Positions 7,798 through 12,540 of a DNA stretch of 12,615 nt are shown here, piece after piece. Below the pieces are notes generated by a model. It did not search any database. It was given only the letters and a program-made list of their open reading frames with translations, and had not been told where the DNA came from. The stretch spans positions 1 through 12,615 of the forward strand of contig DWXX01000144.1 of the NCBI GenBank assembly GCA_019118985.1, written 5' to 3'. The stretch is from Candidatus Faecalibacterium faecipullorum. GTDB lineage: Bacteria; Bacillota; Clostridia; Oscillospirales; Ruminococcaceae. Both the position numbers and the translations under genes were made by a program. Numbering within the stretch: the first letter of the stretch is position 1; every line of letters begins with the position of its first letter.

Positions 7798-7828
7798 GGA
7801 GGAGGGCGCAAAAAAAGCGCCCGCCTCC
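7798..7828 (-). other. Alternative hairpin overlapping the mgtA leader terminator
   Basis: On the minus strand, GGAGG-C-GGGCGC (7828 to 7817) can pair with GCGCCC-T-CCTCC (7809 to 7798) around a loop of seven T, with a single C/T mismatch. The 5' half of this hairpin is also the 3' arm of the terminator, so the two folds exclude each other. Its TCCTCC (7798-7803) is also the exact complement of the mgtA ribosome site GGAGGA (within 7771-7777). Confidence 0.5.
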
Positions 7829-7854
7829 GCCGTTTTCCGGCAGATCGCGGGCGC
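7810..7854 (-). terminator. Intrinsic terminator in the mgtA leader (attenuator)
   Basis: On the minus strand, GCGCCCGC (7854-7847) pairs perfectly with GCGGGCGC (7824-7817). An internal loop and an inner GCCG-GAAAA-CGGC hairpin lie between, and the stem is followed at once by seven T (7816-7810). It lies inside the mgtA transcript, 46 bases before the start codon, so it would stop transcription before the gene unless it is prevented from forming. Confidence 0.75.
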
Positions 7855-7870
7855 GGGAAGGCGCACAAAG

Positions 7871-7954
7871 CTAAGGCATCGGGCGCGGACGCCTGTGCCT
7901 GCCGTGCTGCCGCCGCCGGCGGTCTGCCTGTCTTGGACTACAGCCTGCATCCAT
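7871..7954 (-). CDS. Possible Arg/Pro-rich leader peptide of mgtA (27 codons)
   Basis: A short open frame starting at ATG 7954 (GGTGG 5 bases upstream, AAGGA 11 bases upstream) and ending with TAG at 7871. The peptide has nine Arg and four Pro, begins MDAGCSPR, has four Arg in a row at 12-15 and ends RRPRPMP just before stop. The stop is 16 bases before the terminator stem. Enterobacterial mgtA and mgtC are controlled by short Pro- and charge-rich leader peptides; this one has no sequence match that I know of. GC-rich DNA readily gives Arg/Pro frames, so translation is unproven. Longer in-frame starts at 7966 and 7993 lack good ribosome sites. Confidence 0.35.
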   Translation of the reverse strand: MDAGCSPRQADRRRRQHGRHRRPRPMP

Positions 7955-7999
7955 AGCGTCCACCATCCTTTCGTCGTAAAGTATCGTTGTCATAACGCC

Positions 8000-8016
8000 G
8001 GGGCATAGTATACCCC
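8000..8016 (-). promoter_or_regulatory. Palindrome at the predicted mgtA transcription start
   Basis: GGGGCATAGTATACCCC on the plus strand is a 17-bp palindrome with one mismatched pair. It sits directly after the predicted start near 8017, where a bound repressor would block the promoter. It also contains a second TATACT, 17 bp from the promoter's -10. Confidence 0.4.
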
Positions 8017-8023
8017 TACCCGG

Positions 8024-8053
8024 AGTATACCGCATCCGACCAACCAATGTCAA
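8024..8053 (-). promoter_or_regulatory. Promoter of mgtA
   Basis: On the minus strand, -35 TTGACA (8048-8053) and -10 TATACT (8024-8029) have an 18-bp spacer. The transcript would start near 8017 and carry a leader of about 250 bases before mgtA. Confidence 0.75.
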
Positions 8054-8058
8054 CCATA

Positions 8059-8080
8059 GGTTTGTGAATGGTTTGTGAAG
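8059..8080 (-). promoter_or_regulatory. Two 11-bp direct repeats upstream of the mgtA -35
   Basis: On the plus strand, GGTTTGTGAA occurs at 8059-8068 and again at 8070-8079, one helical turn apart. A degenerate third copy (GTTTTG) begins at 8081. The repeats end 5 bp from the -35 hexamer. Response regulators of the OmpR/PhoB/PhoP family bind 11-bp-spaced direct repeats in this position. The regulator is not identified in the window. Confidence 0.5.
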
Positions 8081-8100
8081 GTTTTGCGGGGGACTTTTTG

Positions 8101-8132
8101 GAAAAGGAAAAAGAACCGCGCTGCGATGCGGT
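8101..8132 (-). terminator. Probable terminator of yefM-yoeB
   Basis: On the minus strand, ACCGC (8132-8128) and GCGGT (8119-8115) form a 5-bp stem with an 8-base loop, followed by TCTTTTTCCTTTTCC. The stem overlaps the first base position of the yoeB stop codon region. It is short but well placed. Confidence 0.5.
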
Positions 8133-8395
8133 CAGTATTCATAGTGGGTCCACATGCTGAGGACCCTGACGATCTTTTCCTCTTCAAACACCTGATAGAC
8201 CAGCCGGTGCTGAACATTGAGCCGGCGTGAGTAACTGCCTTTGAGGTCGCCGATCAGTTTTTCGTAGGGCGGCGGCGTGCGGTAGGGGTCTTGCGCAAGC
8301 AGCTCGACCAGGGCTTTGGCTTTATGGGCAAGGCCGACGGAGCGCAGGTTGGGCAGCTGTTTGAGCGCGGTTTTGGTAAACTCGACCTTATACAT
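8132..8395 (-). CDS. yoeB: YoeB/Txe-family ribosome-dependent mRNA interferase toxin
   Basis: 87-residue RelE-superfamily toxin of the YoeB branch, which enters the ribosomal A site and cuts mRNA. It starts MYKVEFTKTALKQL and ends VRVLSMWTHYEY, the YoeB C-terminal signature. Residues corresponding to the E. coli catalytic set are present: Glu45, Arg64 in QHRLVYQV, His84 and Tyr85. Nothing suggests inactivation. Its ATG lies inside the 3' end of yefM (8-base overlap, 8388-8395), so the two are translationally coupled with the antitoxin first. The HicAB pair lies about 4.5 kb away, on the other side of coaBC and mgtA. Confidence 0.92.
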   Translation of the reverse strand: MYKVEFTKTALKQLPNLRSVGLAHKAKALVELLAQDPYRTPPPYEKLIGDLKGSYSRRLNVQHRLVYQVFEEEKIVRVLSMWTHYEY

Positions 8396-8645
8396 CGCCC
8401 CAGTCTACCTCCTCCAGAGGGACACAGTCGTCATGGGAGGCCGCCATGCCGGTCAGGATCTCGTCCCGGGTGGCGGGGTGGCTGAGCAGGTAGAGGGTTT
8501 CTGTCAGGCTGTTGTATTCATCCTCGCTCATCACGATGGCATTGCCGCTTTTGGTGCTGACATTGATGATGTCGTTGTAATCCACGGCGCTGTTCAGATA
8601 CTCGAACAGATTTTTGCGGAAGTTTGTCGCGTTGACGTTGGTCAT
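8388..8645 (-). CDS. yefM: YefM/Phd-family antitoxin
   Basis: 85-residue antitoxin of the Phd/YefM family. The N-terminal part, MTNVNATNFRKNLFEYLNSAVDYNDIINV and onward to SEDEYNSLTETLYLL, is the dimerising DNA-binding fold; the acidic, probably disordered C-terminus (DDCVPLEEVDWGDV) is the part that wraps the YoeB toxin. The ATG at 8645 is preferred, with AGAGG 8 bases upstream; a GTG at 8654 overlaps that ribosome site and is unlikely. It is the first gene of the unit and has a consensus promoter covered by a long palindrome, as expected for autorepression by the YefM-YoeB complex. Confidence 0.92.
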   Translation of the reverse strand: MTNVNATNFRKNLFEYLNSAVDYNDIINVSTKSGNAIVMSEDEYNSLTETLYLLSHPATRDEILTGMAASHDDCVPLEEVDWGDV

Positions 8646-8662
8646 GGAAAACACCTCTCTTC

Positions 8663-8688
8663 TATATGTACATTATAACGTACATATA
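8663..8688 (-). promoter_or_regulatory. Palindromic operator of yefM-yoeB
   Basis: TATATGTAC (8663-8671) and GTACATATA (8680-8688) form a perfect 9-bp inverted repeat with an 8-base spacer that contains the -10. On the minus strand it contains TGTACA and a TGTACG variant. The E. coli YefM-YoeB operator is known to use TGTACA cores, so the site fits a conserved mode of autorepression. Confidence 0.75.
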
Positions 8689-8700
8689 AGGAGCTGTCAA
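8672..8700 (-). promoter_or_regulatory. Consensus promoter of yefM-yoeB
   Basis: On the minus strand, a perfect TTGACA (8695-8700) and a perfect TATAAT (8672-8677) are 17 bp apart, so this would be a very strong promoter if not repressed. It begins 3 bases past the nrdG stop codon. Confidence 0.9.
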
Positions 8701-8703
8701 TGC

Positions 8704-9258
8704 TCAATCCATCGTATGGGTCGAAAAGACCGGCTCGTCTACCCAGGGCACCGGCTGGCCGGCGGCGAGGGTGCGGGGCATATCCAGCAAGCGCTGGTTG
8801 GCGCTGCCGCGAAAGCGCAGCGAGATGTCGTACTCCGCCTGCACGAAAGGCCCGTCCACCAGGACGTCCAGCAGGCGCAGCAGCTCGTCGGTCACCTCGC
8901 ACCGGCAGCGGGAGGGGGTCTGCCCGGTCAGCTCTTCGAGGGTGTAGCCCGAGTAGCACCACACCGTCTTTTGCGGGTAGAGGGCCTTGAAGTTGCGGAC
9001 GAAGGGCAGCAGCTCCCGCTGGTTGGCCGGCTCCATCGGCTCGCCGCCCAGCAGGGTCAGCCCCGCGATGTAGTCGGGCTGGCAGGCGGCGAAGATCTGG
9101 TTGCGCACCTCTTTGGTGAAGGGCGCGCCATAGCCGAAATCCCAGGCGACCTCGTTGAAGCAGCCGGGGCACCGGTGGGTGCACCCCGACACGAACAGGC
9201 TGGTGCGCACCCCCGGCCCGTTGGAGATATCATAGTATTTGATGTTGGCGTAGTTCAT
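8704..9258 (-). CDS. nrdG: Anaerobic ribonucleotide reductase activating enzyme NrdG
   Basis: 184-residue radical SAM activase that uses a [4Fe-4S] cluster and S-adenosylmethionine to make the glycyl radical on NrdD. The cluster motif CTHRCPGC gives Cys26, Cys30 and Cys33, preceded by the family's YYDISNGPGVRTSLFVSGC; LTLLGGEP (the GGE motif) and the later VLVDGPFVQAEYD follow. The ATG at 9258 is chosen because AAGGAGG ends 7 bases upstream; a frame 10 codons longer passes through this ribosome site. It lies 740 bp downstream of nrdD on the same strand, but a bidirectional terminator and an opposed HPr-like gene lie between, so it is probably transcribed separately. I could not find a convincing promoter or NrdR box upstream of it. 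Confidence 0.95.
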   Translation of the reverse strand: MNYANIKYYDISNGPGVRTSLFVSGCTHRCPGCFNEVAWDFGYGAPFTKEVRNQIFAACQPDYIAGLTLLGGEPMEPANQRELLPFVRNFKALYPQKTVWCYSGYTLEELTGQTPSRCRCEVTDELLRLLDVLVDGPFVQAEYDISLRFRGSANQRLLDMPRTLAAGQPVPWVDEPVFSTHTMD

Positions 9259-9466
9259 ACAAGTGCCTCCTTGCTGCGGCCGCGGCATCCGGCAATGACT
9301 GCCGAAACCTGGCCGCTGTTGTTTGTACCGGAATTGCTTGGATCTGGGTTTCAGAACTGTGCGCGCACGGCGGACAATTTGCCGTGCAGATGGAACGAAA
9401 AATATCGCCCCGCCCCGGCAAAAGTTGTGTGCGACGCCGAAAACTGTGATTGTTCACAAAATGTTA
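9259..9466. other. Non-coding gap upstream of nrdG
   Basis: No supportable gene on either strand. It must hold the nrdG promoter (minus), but no good -35/-10 pair is visible. It holds a perfect 7-bp hairpin, GCACGGC (9365-9371) with GCCGTGC (9381-9387), without a T-run on either side, and the short palindrome TGTGATTGTTCACA (9445-9458) just upstream of the plus-strand promoter. Confidence 0.6.
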
Positions 9467-9495
9467 TTGATTTCATTGTGCAGGATGAATATAAT
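9467..9495 (+). promoter_or_regulatory. Promoter of the HPr-like gene
   Basis: -35 TTGATT (9467-9472), 17-bp spacer, perfect -10 TATAAT (9490-9495). Transcription would start near 9502, giving a leader of about 170 bases before the HPr-like gene. The palindrome TGTGA-TTGT-TCACA ends 8 bp before the -35. Confidence 0.65.
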
Positions 9496-9501
9496 ACGGG
9501 C

Positions 9502-9674
9502 AGGGACGCAGATAGAGGGCGCCCCGCAAAAGGCCGGCAGGATGGCCGGTCATAAGTGGCCCGGTTGGTCGAAAGCGAAGGCCGCCTGCCTGAGCATTGA
9601 CCCGGGCAATCCGCAGCGGGTGGAAACCGCGCTGCATCTTTGAAAAACCTGAACAGAAAGGATGGATCCCTCTT
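9502..9674 (+). other. Long, hairpin-rich leader of the HPr-like gene
   Basis: Predicted 5' UTR with no convincing gene. Hairpins visible: CCGGC/GCCGG around 9533-9549; GGTCA-TAAG-TGGCC (9548-9561), which partly excludes the former; and a 9-bp stem GCAGCGGGT-GGAA-ACC(G)CGCTGC (9613-9635) with one bulge, followed by ATCTTTG. The last is weakly terminator-like and sits 39 bases before the start codon. It matches no riboswitch class that I recognise. It could be a cis-regulatory leader or a separate small RNA. Confidence 0.35.
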
Positions 9675-9896
9675 ATGATCGAACGTGTGAGAGTCAGCAA
9701 CATCAACCAGATCAACAAGATCGCGCTGGTGGCCAGCGGCCTGAACAGCGACGTGGGCATCCATGATGCCAACGGCCAGATCGCCGACGCCAAGAGCCTG
9801 CTGGGGCTGCTGCGTCTGGACTACAGCCGCCCTGTCGAGGTGGTGTCGGAGAACGCCCGCGCCCTGCGCGCCTGCGTGCAGGCGTGCGCGGTCTGA
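9675..9896 (+). CDS. HPr-like protein without the active-site histidine
   Basis: 73-residue cytoplasmic protein resembling the HPr phosphocarrier fold. The region NGQIADAKSLLGLLRLDYSRPVEVVSE matches HPr around its regulatory serine (family pattern xxDAKSIMGxxxLxxxxxxxV), with Ser at about 41. The loop that in true HPr carries the phosphorylated His (GLHARPA) is absent; here it reads INQINKIALVASGLNSD. It is therefore unlikely to carry phosphate from enzyme I and may be regulatory. Similar His-less HPr-like proteins are common in Clostridia. The ATG at 9675 has AAAGGA 12 bases upstream, a long spacing. It is the only gene on the plus strand between 1200 and the right-end promoters, is opposed to nrdD, and shares its terminator. 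Confidence 0.75.
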   Translation: MIERVRVSNINQINKIALVASGLNSDVGIHDANGQIADAKSLLGLLRLDYSRPVEVVSENARALRACVQACAV

Positions 9897-9955
9897 TGAC
9901 GGCCGCCAACACAGCGGAATGAATGATCTGCGGCGCGCCGCGCCGTAACAGCAAA

Positions 9956-9988
9956 GCCCCCGCCGGGTCTGTTCCGGCGGGGGCTTTT
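9956..9988. terminator. Bidirectional terminator between the HPr-like gene and nrdD
   Basis: A perfect 11-bp GC stem, GCCCCCGCCGG (9956-9966) with CCGGCGGGGGC (9974-9984), and a 7-base loop. On the plus strand it is followed by TTTTGG, on the minus strand by TTTGCTG. It ends 14 bases before the nrdD stop and serves both convergent genes. Confidence 0.9.
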
Positions 9989-9998
9989 GGCGTATCGT

Positions 9999-12170
9999 TT
10001 ACAGGTGCAGCACCCGGTCCCGGATCTCCTGGGTGCGCCCCTGGTTCCAGAACTGGGTCCCGATATAGCCGCAGGTGCGGCGGGCGACGTTCAGTTTGCT
10101 CTGGTCACGGTTGCCGCACTTGGGGCACTCCCACACCAGTTTGCCGTCGTCCTCGACGATCTGGATCTCGCCGTCGTAGCCGCAGCACTGGCAGTAGTCG
10201 GACTTGGTGTTCAGCTCCGCGTACATGATGTTGTCGTAGATGAACTGCAGGACGCTCATCACAGCTTCGAGGTTGTCCTGCATGTTGGGCACCTCCACAT
10301 AGCTGATGGCGCCGCCGGGGGACAGCTCCTGAAACTCGCTCTCGAACTTGAGCTTGGTGAAGGCGTCGATCGGCTCCGACACGTGGACATGGTAGCTGTT
10401 GGTGATATAATTCTTGTCGGTGATGCCGGGGATGATGCCGAACCGCTTATGCAGGCAGGAGGCGAACTTGTAGGTGGTGGACTCCAGCGGGGTGCCGTAG
10501 AGGGAGTAGTCGATGTTCTCGGCCTTCTTCCACGCCTTGCAGCAGTCGTTCATGTGCTGCATGACGCTGAGGGCGAAGGGTTTTGCCTCGGCGTCGGTGT
10601 GGCTCTTGCCGGTCATATACTTGACGCACTCGTACAGCCCGGCGTACCCCAGGCTGATGGTGGAGTAGCCGCCGTAGAGCAGTTTGTCGATCTTCTCGCC
10701 CTTCTTCAAACGGGCCAGGGCGCCGTACTGCCACAGGATGGGGGCCGCGTCGCTGAGGGTGCCCAGCAGCCGCTTGTGGCGGGCCTGCAGGCCGCGGTGG
10801 CACAGCTCCAGCCGCTCGTCGAAGATCTTCCAGAATTCCTCAAAGTCGCCGCCCGAGCTGAGGGCCACGTCCACCAGGTTGATGGTGACCACGCCCTGGT
10901 TGAACCGGCCGTAGTACTTGGGCTGGTTGGTCTCAGGGTCGACGTAGGGGGTCAGGAAGCTGCGGCAGCCCATGCAGGTGTAGCAGTGGCCCTCGCCGTT
11001 TTTGTCCACCTTGAGCTCCAGCATCTTCTTTTCCGAGATATAGTCGGGCACCATCCGCTTGGCGGTGCACTTGGCGGCCAGCTCGGTCAGGTAATAATAG
11101 GGGGAGCCGGGGCGGATGTTGTCCTCCTCCAGCACATAGATCAGTTTGGGGAAGGCGGGGGTGATCCAGACGCCGGCCTCGTTCTTGACGCCCTGGTAGC
11201 GCTGGCGGATGGTCTCCTCGATGACGATGGCGAGGTCGGCCTTCTCCTGCGGGCTGCGCGCTTCACCCAGGTACATAAAGACGGTGATGAAGGGTGCCTG
11301 ACCGTTGGTGGTCATCAGGGTGACCACCTGATACTGGATGGTCTGGACGCCGCGGTTGATCTCGGCGCGCAGCCGCTTTTCAACGATGGCCTTCTTCCGC
11401 TCCTCGCTGACCGGCAGACCCTCCATCTCACTCTCCACCTCGGCGGCGATCTTCTTGCGGGAGACGTCCACAAAGGGCGCCAGATGGGTCAGGCTGATGC
11501 TCTGCCCGCCGTACTGGTTGGAGGCGACCTGCGCGATGATCTGGGTGGCGATGTTGCAGGCGGTGGAGAAGCTGTGGGGCTTCTCAATGAAGGTGCCCGA
11601 GATGACGGTGCCGTTCTGCAGCATATCCTCCAGGTTGACCAGGTCGCAGTTGTGCATGTGCTGCGCAAAGTAGTCCGCGTCGTGGAAGTGGATCAGACCC
11701 TCCTGATGCGCCTTGACGATGTCGGGGGGCAGCAGCAGCCGGGCGGTCAGGTCTTTGGAGATCTCGCCCGCCATGTAGTCGCGCTGCACGCTGTTGACGG
11801 TGGGGTTTTTGTTGGAGTTCTCCTGCTTGACTTCCTCGTTGTTGCACTCGATCAGGCTGAGGATGCGCTCGTCGGTGGTGTTGGTCTGCCGCTTGAGGTT
11901 CTGCACGTAGCGGTAGGTGATATAGTGACGGGCGACATCGTGGGCGCGGACGTCCATCAGCTGGTTCTCCACCATATCCTGGACTTCTTCCACGCTGACG
12001 GCGCGGTTCAGCTTCTGGCAGCGGGCGGTGACGGCGCCGGCGATCTGGGTGATCTGCTCCTGGGGCAGCCGCAGCTGTTCGTCCACCGACTGGTTCGCCT
12101 TGGTGACAGCCACGATGATCTTGGTAATATCGAATGGCACTTCGGTGCCGTTGCGCTTGATGATCTTCAT
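9999..12170 (-). CDS. nrdD: Anaerobic (class III) ribonucleoside-triphosphate reductase NrdD
   Basis: 723-residue glycyl-radical enzyme that reduces ribonucleoside triphosphates to deoxy forms for DNA synthesis without oxygen. The N-terminal ATP-cone (about 1-95, starting MKIIKRNGTEVPFDITKI) gives allosteric control by ATP/dATP. The large barrel domain has the active-site Cys in CYTCMGCRSFLTPY. Near the end are the zinc cysteines Cys660/Cys663 and Cys682/Cys685, then the glycyl-radical motif RRTCGYIG at 697-704, about 20 residues from the C-terminus. The length is normal. The start at 12170 follows AGGAGGA by 5 bases. It needs NrdG, encoded 740 bp downstream, for activation. Two NrdR-type boxes in its promoter predict repression when dNTP/ATP ratios are sufficient. 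Confidence 0.97.
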   Translation of the reverse strand: MKIIKRNGTEVPFDITKIIVAVTKANQSVDEQLRLPQEQITQIAGAVTARCQKLNRAVSVEEVQDMVENQLMDVRAHDVARHYITYRYVQNLKRQTNTTDERILSLIECNNEEVKQENSNKNPTVNSVQRDYMAGEISKDLTARLLLPPDIVKAHQEGLIHFHDADYFAQHMHNCDLVNLEDMLQNGTVISGTFIEKPHSFSTACNIATQIIAQVASNQYGGQSISLTHLAPFVDVSRKKIAAEVESEMEGLPVSEERKKAIVEKRLRAEINRGVQTIQYQVVTLMTTNGQAPFITVFMYLGEARSPQEKADLAIVIEETIRQRYQGVKNEAGVWITPAFPKLIYVLEEDNIRPGSPYYYLTELAAKCTAKRMVPDYISEKKMLELKVDKNGEGHCYTCMGCRSFLTPYVDPETNQPKYYGRFNQGVVTINLVDVALSSGGDFEEFWKIFDERLELCHRGLQARHKRLLGTLSDAAPILWQYGALARLKKGEKIDKLLYGGYSTISLGYAGLYECVKYMTGKSHTDAEAKPFALSVMQHMNDCCKAWKKAENIDYSLYGTPLESTTYKFASCLHKRFGIIPGITDKNYITNSYHVHVSEPIDAFTKLKFESEFQELSPGGAISYVEVPNMQDNLEAVMSVLQFIYDNIMYAELNTKSDYCQCCGYDGEIQIVEDDGKLVWECPKCGNRDQSKLNVARRTCGYIGTQFWNQGRTQEIRDRVLHL

Positions 12171-12248
12171 GGTTTTCCTCCTCCTCTGTCCCTATATATA
12201 ATAGAATGGCCAGCGGAGGTCCGGCACGCTCCGCAGTGTTGCAAATCT

Positions 12249-12276
12249 ATGATACCATCATTTAGTGGCAAGTCAA
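12249..12276 (-). promoter_or_regulatory. Promoter of nrdD
   Basis: On the minus strand, -35 TTGACT (12271-12276) and -10 TATCAT (12249-12254) have a 16-bp spacer. The start would be near 12242, giving a 5' UTR of about 70 bases. The UTR contains a GCGGAG/CTCCGC hairpin (12213-12234 region) well ahead of the ribosome site. Confidence 0.7.
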
Positions 12277-12300
12277 TACGTTAGCCACAACATTTAGTGT
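12255..12300 (-). promoter_or_regulatory. Tandem NrdR boxes controlling nrdD
   Basis: On the minus strand, ACACTAAATGTTGT (12300-12287) and CCACTAAATGATGG (12268-12255) share CACTAAATG and start 32 bp apart, three helical turns. Paired boxes of the ACACnAtAT-nTnGT kind at this spacing are the known NrdR arrangement. One lies upstream of the -35; the other fills the whole 16-bp -35/-10 spacer, so binding would shut the promoter. Confidence 0.75.
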
Positions 12301-12387
12301 TTTCGGAATGTTGACCAAAAATACAGGGGGATTTTCGCCCTTGACGGCCGCCCCTTGACAGCCGCAGAAAAAATTTGCAAAAAGGGG

Positions 12388-12416
12388 TTGACAAGCGCCT
12401 GGAAAAGTAGTACTAT
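12388..12416 (+). promoter_or_regulatory. rRNA operon promoter P1
   Basis: A perfect -35 TTGACA (12388-12393), 17-bp spacer, -10 TACTAT (12411-12416). The A/T-rich stretch 12367-12384 just upstream could act as an UP element. It points rightward, away from nrdD. Confidence 0.75.
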
Positions 12417-12505
12417 ACACGAGCGCCCGGCGGAAAGCCGCGGGACGCAAGCCCGGAAAAGCTGAAAGCACTTCAAACCACCTCAAAAAAAGATGAAAAA
12501 AGTGC

Positions 12506-12534
12506 TTGACAAATGAAAGCTCCGGTGCTAAAAT
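12506..12534 (+). promoter_or_regulatory. rRNA operon promoter P2
   Basis: A perfect -35 TTGACA (12506-12511), 17-bp spacer, -10 TAAAAT (12529-12534), 118 bp downstream of P1, with an A-rich upstream patch (12485-12501). Tandem strong promoters with UP-like elements are typical of rRNA operons in Firmicutes. Confidence 0.78.
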
Positions 12535-12540
12535 AAACAG

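Noticed and set aside
7764..7868. A longer N-terminus for mgtA starting at 7868.
   Set aside because: This stretch is the terminator and alternative hairpin; a strong ribosome site sits directly before 7763.
7764..8017. An M-box (Mg2+) riboswitch in the mgtA leader.
   Set aside because: The conserved M-box core segments could not be found on the minus strand; a covariance search would be decisive.
9987..12284. A 765-codon open frame on the plus strand opposite nrdD.
   Set aside because: It is antisense to an unmistakable NrdD, is extremely rich in Gly/Val/His/Asp/Leu as expected from the complement of GC-rich coding DNA, and has no plausible domains or ribosome site.
12341..12360. Two more TTGAC(G/A) hexamers upstream of P1 as additional rRNA promoters.
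   Set aside because: No -10-like hexamer lies 16-18 bp downstream of either.
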